Shown here piece after piece: positions 16,715 through 26,058 of a stretch of 64,000 bases of DNA (position 1 is its first letter; each line of letters begins with the position of its first letter). Position numbers and translations under genes: made by a program. The stretch is from Fibrisoma limi BUZ 3 (GTDB lineage Bacteria; Bacteroidota; Bacteroidia; Cytophagales; Spirosomataceae). The DNA is taken from contig NZ_CAIT01000005.1 of NCBI RefSeq assembly GCF_000296815.2, forward strand, positions 62,001-126,000, written 5' to 3'. Under the pieces are notes generated by a model. The model saw nothing but the letters and a program-made list of their open reading frames with translations, did not search any database and was not told where the DNA came from.

Positions 16715-19700
16715 TTACAACGTACGCTTCACTTCTTTAATTTCGAAGGCTTCGATCGTGTCGCCTACTTCAATATCGTTGAAGTTCCTGACACTCAGAC
16801 CACATTCGTAGCCGGAACGCACTTCGCCAACGTCGTCCTTGAAGCGTTTCAGAGCGCTGATTTCGCCGGTATGGATCACGATAAAGTCGCGGATCACCCG
16901 AATCTTGTTGTTCCGTTTGATGATACCATCCGTTACGTAACAACCGGCTACCGTACCTACCTTACTGATCTTGAACACCTCGCGAACGTCAATGTTACCC
17001 GTAACAACTTCTTCCGTTGTCGGTGCTAACAGACCTTCCATGGCATCTTTAACCTCGTTGATCGCGTCGTAGATGATTGAGTACAGACGAATCTCGATCT
17101 GTTCCTGCTCAGCCAGACGACGGGCGTTTGCCGATGGACGAACCTGGAAGCCGACAATGATGGCGTCGGATGCGGAAGCGAGCAGAATGTCCGACTCCGA
17201 AATCTGACCAACCGCCTTGTGAATGATGTTCACCTGAACTTCTTCCGTCGACAGTTGGAGCAGCGAATCGGAGAGTGCTTCTACCGAACCGTCCACGTCA
17301 CCTTTCACGATTACGTTCAGTTCTTTAAAGCTACCGATCGCTTTCCGTCGACCAATTTCTTCCAGCGTAATGTGCTTACGGGTACGCAACGTCTGCTCAC
17401 GCAGCAATTGCTCACGTTTGTTGGCAATTTCGCGGGCTTCGCGCTCCGTTTCCATGACATTGAATTTGTCACCGGCTTGTGGAGCACCCGGCAAACCAAG
17501 AATCTGCACCGGAGTGGCTGGACCCGCTTCCTTGATGCGTTCACCACGGTCGTTGGTCATAGCGCGAATACGTCCGTAGTGGGCACCCACGAGCATAATA
17601 TCACCCTGACGGAGCGTACCATTCTCAACCAGCACCGTTGATACGTACCCACGGCCTTTGTCGAGCGAGGCTTCAATGACCGTACCCAGCGCCCGACGAT
17701 CGGGATTCGCTTTCAGTTCGAGCAGTTCGGCTTCGAGCAAGACTTTCTCGAGCAGGTCGTCAACACCCATACCGGATTTTGACGAAATCTCCTGCGCCTG
17801 GTACTTACCACCCCATTCTTCAACGAGGAGGTTCATGGTCGCCAGTTCTTCGCGGATTTTATCAGCATTGGCACCCGGCTTGTCGACCTTTGAGAAGGCA
17901 AAGACAATCGGTACGCCAGCTACCTGAGCGTGGTTTATAGCTTCCCGTGTTTGTGGCATGACGCTGTCGTCGGCCGCAATCACGATAATAACGACATCCG
18001 TCACTTTCGCACCACGGGCGCGCATGGCTGTAAAGGCTTCGTGACCCGGTGTATCCAGGAACGTGATCATCCGGTCATCGGCGGTTTTCACGCTGTAGGC
18101 ACCAATGTGCTGCGTGATACCACCGGCTTCACCGGCGGCAACTTTCGCCCGACGAATGTAGTCGAGCAAAGATGTTTTACCGTGGTCAACGTGACCCATG
18201 ATGGTAACGATCGGGGCGCGTGGTGCCAGATCTTCCGGAGCATCAGCTTCTACGTCGACACCCGCTTCGGTTTCGTCTTCGGCTGATACAAACTGTACGT
18301 CAAAACCAAATTCGTCGGCAATTACCGTAATGGCTTCTGCATCGAGTCGCTGGTTAATTGACACGAACATGCCCAGGTTCAGACAAACCGAAATAACTTC
18401 GTTGACCGATACGTTCATCAGCGACGCCAGGTCGTTGGCCGAGACGAACTCCGTTACTTTCAGCGTTTTTGCTTCAAGCTGCTCTTGTTCATCCAGCAAA
18501 CGGCTGCGTTCTGCACGTTCATTACGACGGTCCCGACGGCGGTCGGCACCACGGTTAGGCTGGTTACCGGCCATCCGGGCGTTGGTAGCCCGAATACTTG
18601 CCCGAACGTCTGCTTCGGAAGGCGCTTCCCGGCGGTCACGACGATTGTTGTCGCGGCCACCACCACCCCGGTTATCGCGTCCGCCACCCTGGCGGTTGTT
18701 GTTATTATTGTTGTTGTTGTTGTTCCGGCCACCGCCACCTTGTCCCTGGGTGCGGTTGTTGTTATTGTTGCCACCCTGGCCCTGACCTTGGCCTTGTTGA
18801 TTCTGGTTATTGTTATTGCGGTTGGCAGGTGCCTGGTTCCGGTCACCCTGGTTCTGACCTTGCCCGTCGCGTGCTTCGCGCGGAGCACCATCCCGAGGGC
18901 CACCTTCGCGTGGTCCGCGGTCGTTGCGGTCATTCCGGAAGTTATTACCACCCTGGCCCTGCGGCTGACCACCTTCGCGCGGTGTACCCGGTTGGTTAGG
19001 CTGGCCAGTACCACCAACGGCTCCTTCGCGACCACGAATCCGCTTGCGCTTCTTCTTACGGTCGTCGGCGTTGTTGCCTCCACCCTGACGTGGGTTATTG
19101 ACGGGCAATTCAATTTTACCCAGAATCTTCAAGCCACCTAATTGATGGCTACCGGCCGCCCGAATCGTTTCGGGTTCAACGGTCGCATCATCCGAATCAG
19201 TTACAGGTGGCGTAGGGATACGCTCCTCGCGCGGCCGGTTTTGCTCCGGTCGGGGCTGATTCTGATTTGCCGGACGATTCGACTGATTAGTGGGCCGATC
19301 GCCTTGTCCCTGCGGACGCTGGTTGTCCCGGCGATCGTCGCGCCGTTCTTGTGTCGGATTTCCTGTCGGCTGAGGACGCTGTTGGTTGCCCTGCTGCTGT
19401 GGCGACGGTGTCGCCTGAGCGGGTTGTTGAGCAGCGGGCTGCCGATTTTCAACCGGAGCTGCCGGCTTTACATCCGGACGGGCAACCGGTTGTGTGGCAA
19501 CAGGCTGGGGTGTTTCGGGTTTTGGTGTCTCAACCGGCTTAGGTTGAGCGGGCGGAGCCGCCACTACCGGCTGCGGTTGAACCGGAGTTGGCTGTGGCTT
19601 CTCAACGGGTTTGGTAACCTCGGCCTGGGGAGGGGTTGCGGAAGGCACTGTGGGCGCTGGCTTAGGCTGAGCAACTGGCTCTGCAGGGCGCGTACGCTCA

Positions 19701-20206
19701 ACAGCCGGTGCTGGGCTGGGTTGTGAAGGGGCCGCTTTGGGTTGCTCCGGCGAGGATTGAGCCGGTGGCGTACCCGGTCGGGCATTCAGATCAATTTTGC
19801 CCACCACTTTGAGGCCCGGGAGTCCCGTTCCTACAGACTGAGTAGACGACGAGGCCGGCTGCGGAGCAGCGGGCCGTGGCGTTTCCGCCGGTTTAGATGC
19901 TTCGGGTTTGGGAGTGTCCACAATAGGACGACCTGCGTCATCACGACGGTACAAAATGACATCCTCCTCCTGACGGCGCGGTGGCTCGGCGACCGCAACC
20001 GACGGTTCGGAACGGCGAGCTCCGGTCAGGAGTTCATTGGATTTGTATTCCTTCGCCAACACCTCCAACTGCTCAGCGTTGATTTTGGTGTTGGGATTAC
20101 TATCAACCTTGAACCCTTTGGCAGACAGACTTTTCAAGATAGTATCTCTACCTATCTTGAGAATGCTTGCCACTTGGCTAAGGCGCATTGACTTATCTTC
20201 TGCCAT
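16715..20206 (-). CDS. infB: Translation initiation factor IF-2
   Basis: 1163 residues, long for IF-2 (about 890 in E. coli). Residues 1-55 form the IF2_N helix domain. Residues about 60-540 are low-complexity, first Pro/Ala/Gln/Lys-rich, then Gly/Asn/Arg/Gln-rich with a run of ten Asn. A second IF2_N-like segment lies at about 590-640. The GTPase domain begins at about 665 with [19 protein letters not shown], then DTPGHE and [10 protein letters not shown], followed by the beta-barrel domains and the fMet-tRNA-binding C terminus. The extended Asn/Gly region is typical of Bacteroidota but extreme here. Downstream of nusA by 177 bp, where a TAAATTTG box (20226-20233) might add an internal promoter. 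Confidence 0.97.
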   Translation of the reverse strand: MAEDKSMRLSQVASILKIGRDTILKSLSAKGFKVDSNPNTKINAEQLEVLAKEYKSNELLTGARRSEPSVAVAEPPRRQEEDVILYRRDDAGRPIVDTPKPEASKPAETPRPAAPQPASSSTQSVGTGLPGLKVVGKIDLNARPGTPPAQSSPEQPKAAPSQPSPAPAVERTRPAEPVAQPKPAPTVPSATPPQAEVTKPVEKPQPTPVQPQPVVAAPPAQPKPVETPKPETPQPVATQPVARPDVKPAAPVENRQPAAQQPAQATPSPQQQGNQQRPQPTGNPTQERRDDRRDNQRPQGQGDRPTNQSNRPANQNQPRPEQNRPREERIPTPPVTDSDDATVEPETIRAAGSHQLGGLKILGKIELPVNNPRQGGGNNADDRKKKRKRIRGREGAVGGTGQPNQPGTPREGGQPQGQGGNNFRNDRNDRGPREGGPRDGAPREARDGQGQNQGDRNQAPANRNNNNQNQQGQGQGQGGNNNNNRTQGQGGGGRNNNNNNNNNNRQGGGRDNRGGGGRDNNRRDRREAPSEADVRASIRATNARMAGNQPNRGADRRRDRRNERAERSRLLDEQEQLEAKTLKVTEFVSANDLASLMNVSVNEVISVCLNLGMFVSINQRLDAEAITVIADEFGFDVQFVSAEDETEAGVDVEADAPEDLAPRAPIVTIMGHVDHGKTSLLDYIRRAKVAAGEAGGITQHIGAYSVKTADDRMITFLDTPGHEAFTAMRARGAKVTDVVIIVIAADDSVMPQTREAINHAQVAGVPIVFAFSKVDKPGANADKIREELATMNLLVEEWGGKYQAQEISSKSGMGVDDLLEKVLLEAELLELKANPDRRALGTVIEASLDKGRGYVSTVLVENGTLRQGDIMLVGAHYGRIRAMTNDRGERIKEAGPATPVQILGLPGAPQAGDKFNVMETEREAREIANKREQLLREQTLRTRKHITLEEIGRRKAIGSFKELNVIVKGDVDGSVEALSDSLLQLSTEEVQVNIIHKAVGQISESDILLASASDAIIVGFQVRPSANARRLAEQEQIEIRLYSIIYDAINEVKDAMEGLLAPTTEEVVTGNIDVREVFKISKVGTVAGCYVTDGIIKRNNKIRVIRDFIVIHTGEISALKRFKDDVGEVRSGYECGLSVRNFNDIEVGDTIEAFEIKEVKRTL

Positions 20207-20383
20207 ATATTCGGTTTAAGTTCGGCAAATTTAATGCTTGTTGGTATCCTAAGAACACCGGTTTACTAAATAAAAATCCCACGTAGTCATTAAATATGGA
20301 CGCCGGATGCCGGGTGGCAGTTCGCAGACCCAAATTAGGTAGGCCGCCTGCCAGCCGGCTTATCGGAGTCGGGCACCTGAAAA

Positions 20384-21628
20384 TTATTCAAACTCCCGAC
20401 GCAAAATGCTCAGGATTTCGTCAATTGTATCCTCTTCGAGGTCCGTTCGGCGAACAAGTTCATCGCGGTTCAGTGCCAGAACACTCTTGGCCGTATCGAG
20501 ACCTACCCGGCGGAGTTCGTCGATCATCCACTCGTCGATCTCGTCGGTAAATTCTGACAGGTCAACGTCCTCGTCGTCTTCCTGACCTTCGTTATCGCGG
20601 AATACGTCAATTTCCATATCCACTAACCGGCCTGCCAGTTTAATGTTCTGACCGCCTTTACCAATAGCAAGCGACACCTGGTCGGGCTTCAGGAATACCG
20701 ACACGCGTTTGGCTTCCCGGTCGATCTGCATTGAACTGATCTTGGCGGGGCTAAGAGCCCGGCTAATGAGCAGTTCGAGGTTTTCGGTGTAGTTGATTAC
20801 GTCGATGTTTTCGTTCCCCAACTCACGAACGATGCCGTGAATTCGCGAACCTTTCATACCGACGCAGGCACCAACGGGATCGATCCGGTCGTCGTAGGAT
20901 TCTACGGCTACTTTGGCCCGCTCGCCCGGCTCCCGGACAATTTTCCGGATGGAGATCAGGCCGTCGTAGATTTCGGGTACCTCGATCTCGAACAGTCGCT
21001 CCAGGAATACCGGCGACGTGCGGGACAGGATGATCTTGGGCGATCCGTTGATCATTTCGACACGACCCACGACGGCTTTGATAGTTTCGCCTTTGCGGTA
21101 ACGATCTTTCGGAATCTGCTCGGTACGCGGCAGGCTCAGTTCGTTATTCTCAGGGTCGACCAGAATAATTTCGTGCTTGAGCAACTGGTAGACTTCTGCC
21201 GTAATCAGGTCGCCGACCTGATCCTTATATTTCTGGTACAGTAACTCTTTTTCTAAGTCCTTGATTTTCTGGATGAGGGTCTGACGGGCCGTCTGTACCA
21301 CCCGTCGTCCAAAATCTTCCAGCTTCACCTCTTCGGCTACCTGTTCGCCTACTTCAAAGTCGTCCTGAATTTTTCGGGCTTCGGCAAGAGGAATTTTGTC
21401 ATAATCCCAGATATCTTCCGAGTTATCATCGACAATCTCACGGGTGCGCCACATTTCGAGGTCGCCACTTTCGGCGTTGATGATTACGTCGAAGTTCTCA
21501 TCGGTGCCGAACTTTTTGCGAATCATTGTCCTGAACACATCCTCCAGTATAGCGATCATGGTGGGCCGGTCAATATTTTTCGACCGGGCAAAGTCCGCAA
21601 ATGATTCGATCAGTAATCCACTGGTCAT
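20384..21628 (-). CDS. nusA: Transcription termination/antitermination factor NusA
   Basis: 414 residues from ATG 21628 (MTSGLLIESFADFARSKN); a TTG four codons upstream is unlikely. N-terminal domain about 1-125, S1 domain about 130-200 (GRVEMINGSPKIILSRTSP), then KH1 and KH2 domains with GACVGMKGSRIHGIVRELG and IGKGGQNIKLAGRL. A short acidic C-terminal helix-hairpin tail (EFTDEIDEWMIDELRRVGL) follows in place of the two acidic repeats of E. coli. Acts in pausing, termination and rRNA antitermination. Second gene of the conserved rimP-nusA-infB order. Confidence 0.97.
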   Translation of the reverse strand: MTSGLLIESFADFARSKNIDRPTMIAILEDVFRTMIRKKFGTDENFDVIINAESGDLEMWRTREIVDDNSEDIWDYDKIPLAEARKIQDDFEVGEQVAEEVKLEDFGRRVVQTARQTLIQKIKDLEKELLYQKYKDQVGDLITAEVYQLLKHEIILVDPENNELSLPRTEQIPKDRYRKGETIKAVVGRVEMINGSPKIILSRTSPVFLERLFEIEVPEIYDGLISIRKIVREPGERAKVAVESYDDRIDPVGACVGMKGSRIHGIVRELGNENIDVINYTENLELLISRALSPAKISSMQIDREAKRVSVFLKPDQVSLAIGKGGQNIKLAGRLVDMEIDVFRDNEGQEDDEDVDLSEFTDEIDEWMIDELRRVGLDTAKSVLALNRDELVRRTDLEEDTIDEILSILRREFE

Positions 21629-21704
21629 GGTAGTTTGCAAGTTAATCAGTTGATCAGTCGTCGATCGGCGGAAGATGTTCCAACGCGTTTACCGACCGGC
21701 TGAC

Positions 21705-22214
21705 TCATTTGAATGATATTTCTACGTTTGCTTTCAGAATCGCATCGAAGCGAATCGGTACCGGGCCGGTCACTTCTTCAATGCCAAGCTTAGCGTCTTT
21801 CTTTTTCTGCGTCTTCGATTTCTGTTCTGGCGTGATGTTCAGGATAATCTGATCGTCAGCAACGGATTCAAGTACGCCCGTCCGGGTCGTACCGTCGGTA
21901 AGGGTCAATTTAAGGCGTCGACCAATATTCCGTCGGTACTGGCGTGGGAACGTCAGCGGATGATCCACACCCGGCGACGATACCTCCAGCGTAAAGGGTG
22001 CTCCGTCGAACAGGTCGGTTTCGTCCAGTTGCGCCCCAAACCGGCGGCTAATGTCAACGCACTCATCAATCGTAATCCCGGTATCGCTATCCAGTAGGAG
22101 GGTTACTTTAATGCGCCCCCCCTGGCGGCCGGCTACCTGACAATCAACAATATAAAATTGGCCGTCGTTCAGATACGGCTGAATCAGCTCCGCGATGCGC
22201 GTTTTGTCATCCAT
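21705..22214 (-). CDS. rimP: Ribosome maturation factor RimP
   Basis: 169 residues. The N-terminal domain holds IVDCQVAGRQGGRIKVTLLLD and the signature GITIDECVDISRRFGAQLDE; then the conserved LEVSSPGVDHPL and the C-terminal SH3-like domain from about residue 95. RimP binds the 30S precursor and aids maturation of its head/pseudoknot. First gene of rimP-nusA-infB. The start codon ATG 22214 lies 14 bp after a terminator-like hairpin in its leader, and the promoter is at 22283-22314. Confidence 0.95.
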   Translation of the reverse strand: MDDKTRIAELIQPYLNDGQFYIVDCQVAGRQGGRIKVTLLLDSDTGITIDECVDISRRFGAQLDETDLFDGAPFTLEVSSPGVDHPLTFPRQYRRNIGRRLKLTLTDGTTRTGVLESVADDQIILNITPEQKSKTQKKKDAKLGIEEVTGPVPIRFDAILKANVEISFK

Positions 22215-22228
22215 GCAATAGGGCTAAC

Positions 22229-22255
22229 AAAAAAGGGAGTGCGACTCCCTTTTTT
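22229..22255 (-). terminator. Terminator-like hairpin in the rimP leader (attenuator candidate)
   Basis: Inverted repeat with 12-bp arms: on the plus strand AAAAAAGGGAGT, loop GCG, then ACTCCCTTTTTT. On the minus strand the GC-rich stem is followed by six T, the form of an intrinsic terminator. It lies between the rimP promoter (22283-22314) and the rimP start (22214), with no gene in between, so it can only act on the rimP-nusA-infB transcript. Confidence 0.72.
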
Positions 22256-22282
22256 ACTTAACAGAAATACGTATTACGACTG

Positions 22283-22314
22283 CAAATATAACAGATTTAC
22301 GAGCGAATTGCAAA
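22283..22314 (-). promoter_or_regulatory. Bacteroidota-type promoter of rimP-nusA-infB
   Basis: On the minus strand TTTG (22311-22314), 20 bp spacer and TATATTTG (22283-22290), which fits the -33 TTTG and -7 TAnnTTTG consensus. Predicted transcription start is near 22276, which leaves about 60 nt of leader containing the hairpin. Confidence 0.7.
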
Positions 22315-22501
22315 CGTGTCCACAGCGAGGGGCAGGGCGTTGCAGCGTCAGTACGTTGGGATAATAACTGACAGCCCCAAAAGCCGTATAGTGGTTGTAT
22401 TCAGGGGGCCGTGCCTGGAAAATAGCACGTTTCTGTTAATTATGACGTACTTTTGGGCCTGTGTGCGTCGGTGAGGTCTGATGCCAAACGTACGATAAAT
22501 A

Positions 22502-23629
22502 ATGCGTTTTCGAGTTGGTGAGCTTATTGCGTATTTTTTTCGATCGCTGTTTTGGTCGTTTAATCTGCTGCTTGTTTTATATACGCTGCTGGCTTACTGG
22601 CTTTTATATAAACTTCCGATCGAGCATTGGTCGGCCGGTATGATCATGATCACCCTGCCGGTGGCCTGGGTGTTTAACCTGATCGTCGTGTTTTTCTGGC
22701 TGGCCACGCGACCCTGGCGGAGCTGGTTGTCGGGGCTGGTGCTGATTCTGGGCGTTATTCTGTTCGGGGAGCGAACCTTCCAGTGGCATCAGTCTACGGG
22801 CAATGCTGCGGTATCGACGCCCAGTCATCCGGTCATAAAGGTGTTCAGCTACAATGTAGGGATGTTCAACCTCAGCGACTACTGGGCTCGTCAGCGGAGT
22901 TCGCCACCCATTCGCCGAACGCTCAACTACGTGCTGCGGTACGATGCTCCCATTAAATGCTTCCAGGAGTTCTGCTCGTCCACTACCTTGCCCGAATACA
23001 ACATGGTTCGCCGGTTTCGGAACGCGGGCTACGAACATTCTGTAGTGCTGTACCCGGAACTACTGGGCACGGACTACGGTGACCTCGGCGTCGCGATCTT
23101 TTCCAAATATCCGATCATTCATTCGGGGCGGGAGATTTTTAACGGCCGGAACGGATTGGTGTGGGCCAATATCAAGGTCGGTAACGATACGATCCGGATT
23201 ATCAACGTACACCTGCACTCGATGGGCATTCGGGTGGGCAAGGTACTCCGCCAGGACGAACTGACGGGGGTGAAACAGGAAACCCGGGGTATTCTGAGTG
23301 CACTCCGCTTTGGGTTTATGGAGCGTCGTGAACAGGTCCGTAAGGTCGAGCGCCACATCACCGAAAGTGAGTTTCCGGTAATCGTTACGGGCGACCATAA
23401 CGATACGCCCTACAGCGTTGTCTACGAGCGAATGCGTCGGGTACTGCGCAACAGCTTCGAGGCCGCCGGCAGTGGGTTCGGCTTTACGTACAATCGCCTG
23501 CCGGGCTTTATCCGCATCGATCACCAGTTTTTTGATCCAAAGCACTTCGATGCGCTCGATTTTGAGACCATCAACTACGTGCGCTACTCCGATCACTACC
23601 CAATCATGGGCACTTACCGTATCAAGTAG
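22502..23629 (+). CDS. Membrane-anchored endonuclease/exonuclease/phosphatase-family protein
   Basis: 375 residues. Three membrane helices occupy about residues 10-100 (LFWSFNLLLVLYTLLAYWLLY, then two more). The catalytic EEP domain begins near residue 112 with KVFSYNVGMFNL; further motifs are CFQEFCS, INVHLHS, TGDHNDTPYS and the final SDHYPIMGTYR, the last giving the catalytic Asp-His pair. The domain probably faces the periplasm. EEP relatives cleave nucleic acids or phosphodiesters of lipids and sugars; the substrate cannot be told. The stop is 3 bp from the convergent moaE stop. Confidence 0.87.
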   Translation: MRFRVGELIAYFFRSLFWSFNLLLVLYTLLAYWLLYKLPIEHWSAGMIMITLPVAWVFNLIVVFFWLATRPWRSWLSGLVLILGVILFGERTFQWHQSTGNAAVSTPSHPVIKVFSYNVGMFNLSDYWARQRSSPPIRRTLNYVLRYDAPIKCFQEFCSSTTLPEYNMVRRFRNAGYEHSVVLYPELLGTDYGDLGVAIFSKYPIIHSGREIFNGRNGLVWANIKVGNDTIRIINVHLHSMGIRVGKVLRQDELTGVKQETRGILSALRFGFMERREQVRKVERHITESEFPVIVTGDHNDTPYSVVYERMRRVLRNSFEAAGSGFGFTYNRLPGFIRIDHQFFDPKHFDALDFETINYVRYSDHYPIMGTYRIK

Positions 23630-23632
23630 GTA

Positions 23633-24043
23633 TTACGGGGTGGCGTTGACCCACACCTCGCCGTCAGAGAAGATTTCCTTTTTCCAGATCGGAACGGTTT
23701 GTTTGATGGTGTCGATCACGTAGCGGGTGGCGTCAAATGCATCGGCGCGGTGGGGCGTAGCAACCCCAATCAGAACGGCAATTTCCCCGATGCGAAGCGT
23801 ACCCTTGCGGTGGATAACCACGCAACGCAGCAGCTTCCAGCGCCGGTTGGCTTCGTCGACAATTTTCCGCATTTCACTGATCGCCATGCGGTCATAAGCT
23901 TCGTATTCGAGGTGATCGACGGAGCGCTCCTGCGTCTTGTCGCGAACAACGCCGAGAAACAGATCAATAGCCCCTGCTTCGTCGGCCTGCAATAGTTTTA
24001 GGGCTGACGCAACATCGATAGGGTCCGTGGTAATGGCAATCAT
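23633..24043 (-). CDS. moaE: Molybdopterin synthase catalytic subunit
   Basis: 136 residues. The conserved stretches DLFLGVVRD, LEYEAYDRMA, HRKGTLRIGEIAVLIGV and the C-terminal IPIWKKEIF-like segment (VPIWKKEIFSDGEVW, with the active-site Lys pair) are all visible. With MoaD it converts cyclic pyranopterin monophosphate to molybdopterin. The moaD gene lies 73 bp upstream on the same strand. No other molybdenum cofactor gene is in the window. Confidence 0.95.
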   Translation of the reverse strand: MIAITTDPIDVASALKLLQADEAGAIDLFLGVVRDKTQERSVDHLEYEAYDRMAISEMRKIVDEANRRWKLLRCVVIHRKGTLRIGEIAVLIGVATPHRADAFDATRYVIDTIKQTVPIWKKEIFSDGEVWVNATP

Positions 24044-24116
24044 AACGTAACAGTGATCAGTGAGTGAGGGTCAACAGGTTTTAGCCGGCATAATGTCAAC
24101 GTAGACAACGTCCGGC

Positions 24117-24365
24117 TTAGCCGCCACTAACGGGTGGAATCAAGGCTACTTCGTCCTTGCTGTTGATGACCGTATCGGAATCTGCGTATTCGCCGTTGAC
24201 GGCTACCAGCAACGATCGGATGTCGGACAGACGGGGATACTGCTGCTGAAGTCGTTGCAGCAGATCACCCACGCGGTTCCCGTCGGATAGGGGGACCGAT
24301 ACGGCCGACTGACCCGTAATATCGCGGGTGATCCCGAACAATAATACTGAAATGGATGCATTCAT
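24117..24365 (-). CDS. moaD: Molybdopterin synthase sulfur carrier subunit
   Basis: 82 residues with a ubiquitin-like fold and the essential C-terminal Gly-Gly in LIPPVSGG. The central VGDLLQRLQQQYPRL helix fits MoaD. The C-terminal glycine carries the thiocarboxylate used by MoaE, which is encoded next on the same strand. Confidence 0.92.
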   Translation of the reverse strand: MNASISVLLFGITRDITGQSAVSVPLSDGNRVGDLLQRLQQQYPRLSDIRSLLVAVNGEYADSDTVINSKDEVALIPPVSGG

Positions 24366-24450
24366 GATTCAAAGTAACAGCACAAATGGTATCAAGTCAA
24401 CGTATAGACTTGGACGTACTGTTTTTCGTTGTATCTGCCATTGGTTTGAA

Positions 24451-24484
24451 ACAAAAGTGCCACCGCTTGATCAAGCGGTGGCAC
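24451..24484 (-). terminator. Intrinsic terminator of the YtxH-like gene
   Basis: Perfect 28-bp palindrome (24457-24484) beginning GTGCCACCGCTTGA, with TTTTGT following on the minus strand. It sits 28 bp after the stop of the gene at 24513-24860. Confidence 0.8.
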
Positions 24485-24512
24485 CCGGAAAGACACGTAG
24501 GTCGTTCCTTAC

Positions 24513-24860
24513 TTATTTCGAGTTATCGAGTTTCCGTTCTGCTTTTTTCAGCTTGCGGTCGGTTTTGTCGAGGGCTTTGTTCGTGCCGTCCTTTACGTCT
24601 TCCTTCGTATTCTCAGCGGCCCGGTCAATCTTACGGCCTGCTTTTTTTGCGCCCCGTTTTACGTCCTGGCTCGTTTCCTGAGCCGCATCCGAAATCTTGT
24701 CGCCGGCTTCATCGGCTTCCCGTTCAATTTTGTTGCCGGCAGCTTTTGCCGTACGTTTTGCCTGACGGCCCGTTTCTTTGGCATTCTCTTTAACGTCCTG
24801 AGCCGTAGCAACCGCTACCGAGAAAACCAGCGCAGCGGCCAGCATCATGAGCTTTTTCAT
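24513..24860 (-). CDS. Secreted highly charged helical protein, YtxH/apolipoprotein-like
   Basis: 115 residues. A signal peptide ends at VAVATAQ (residue 20). The mature part is a Lys/Glu/Asp/Ala-rich amphipathic helix built from degenerate 11-residue repeats such as KENAKETGRQAKRTAKAA and KRGAKKAGRKIDRAAENTK, much like LEA group 3 or YtxH proteins. Probably extended and disordered in the periplasm, possibly a desiccation- or stress-related shield. No catalytic residues. Monocistronic with its own terminator. Confidence 0.75.
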   Translation of the reverse strand: MKKLMMLAAALVFSVAVATAQDVKENAKETGRQAKRTAKAAGNKIEREADEAGDKISDAAQETSQDVKRGAKKAGRKIDRAAENTKEDVKDGTNKALDKTDRKLKKAERKLDNSK

Positions 24861-24948
24861 AATCGTTGTGTTACTGTGTAGTTGATCAAGATGATATCAA
24901 CTCACTAACGATTACGGAACGAGAATGTTTAGCGGAATTAGCTTAAAA

Positions 24949-25902
24949 CTATTGACGAAAGCTGCCCACCATGTTCCGGTAAAGCGTTTTAGCACTCCAC
25001 GGGCCACCGGCAATAATCCGCCGGGTGGTCAACAAGGGCAGTTGCGGGTCGCGTTTTTTCTCAGCCAGCGTAAAGGCCATCAGATACCCCCGTTTTTTCA
25101 GTTCCGGCAAAGCAGCTTCGTTCCATAATCCGAATGGATAGGCAAAGTAACGTACTGGCTTGCCCGTAATGGTTTGCAGTTTTTCGTTCGGCTCGTCGAT
25201 CTGAATTTTCCAGTCGTCGCCCTGGTATTTCTTCACGTTATGGTGGTCCCAGGTGTGGGCACCGATGGTATGCCCGCGGTCCGACAGATCCTTGATCTGC
25301 TGCTTGTCCATGTACGGCTGGTAGCCCCGGCGACCAATAGCAACGGTCATGATGAAGAACGACGCTTTGAAGCCGTGCTTTTCCAGAATCGGGGCCGCTA
25401 CGGTGTACTGGTCGAGGTCGCCGTCGTCGAAGGTGATCATAACGGGTTTAGCAGGTAATGGCGCGCCGGTGGTTAGGTAGGCGTAGTACTGATCGGGCAG
25501 AATGGTGTGATAACCGCTGTCGGCCAGCATTTGCATGTGGTCTTTGAACAGATCCGGTGGGACAATGTAATCCTTCGCACTTTTTGAGTCGCGGGCCCGC
25601 CAGTCGCGGATCTGGTGGTAACAAAGGACCGGTACCTGCTGACGGCTCAGGATGGTAGCCGGATCAGCAATTTTCCCGGCTGGGATTGTGGTCGGATCGG
25701 TGACCGGGGCTGCGGTTTCGGTTGGTTTAGCGGCCGTGATGGCCGATTTGGTTGAGGCTTCGGCTGTGGCTATCGCTCCGGCGTTCGTGTTCGCCGAGTT
25801 CGTATCGGCCGATTGACCTTGCTTACAACTTGTTAAGCCGCTGATTGTGAGAAGAAAAAGCCCAAGGGCTGTTACGACAGGTAAAACTGGACGAGTAAAC
25901 AT
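24949..25902 (-). CDS. Polysaccharide deacetylase lipoprotein (NodB domain)
   Basis: 317 residues. A lipoprotein signal ends in LTSC (C at about 26), then a Ser/Thr/Ala/Asn-rich linker to residue 80. The NodB domain starts with VPVLCYHQIRDW and holds the metal-binding motifs MITFDDGD and HTIGAHTWDHHNV (H-x3-H type); late motifs are YFAYPFG and KKRGYLMAFTL. The closest known relatives remove N-acetyl groups from poly-GlcNAc or similar envelope glycans, like the N-terminal part of PgaB. A 6-bp inverted repeat AGTATG/CATACT lies just upstream (25911-25928). Confidence 0.88.
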   Translation of the reverse strand: MFTRPVLPVVTALGLFLLTISGLTSCKQGQSADTNSANTNAGAIATAEASTKSAITAAKPTETAAPVTDPTTIPAGKIADPATILSRQQVPVLCYHQIRDWRARDSKSAKDYIVPPDLFKDHMQMLADSGYHTILPDQYYAYLTTGAPLPAKPVMITFDDGDLDQYTVAAPILEKHGFKASFFIMTVAIGRRGYQPYMDKQQIKDLSDRGHTIGAHTWDHHNVKKYQGDDWKIQIDEPNEKLQTITGKPVRYFAYPFGLWNEAALPELKKRGYLMAFTLAEKKRDPQLPLLTTRRIIAGGPWSAKTLYRNMVGSFRQ

Positions 25903-26058
25903 AGCGATTTAGTATGCCCAAACATACTCAAAAACTGAAATGCTGTATCTGGCCGCTACGTTTCTAAACGCTTTTTAATCCGGACGAACCAGTGATTTAC
26001 GGAAAACGTTATCTACAAGGCGGGAAACAATTGCCCGCCTGTTCCATACTTTTGTTAA

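Noticed and set aside
18198-19141. Several long frames of 130-220 codons on both strands in the infB low-complexity region
   Set aside because: They result from repetitive Asn/Gly/Arg/Gln codons that are open in several frames; only the IF-2 frame is supported.
23640-24120. Molybdenum cofactor riboswitch near moaE/moaD
   Set aside because: No conserved Moco-type structure or leader could be recognised; the space between the two genes is 73 bp and contains only a weak inverted repeat.
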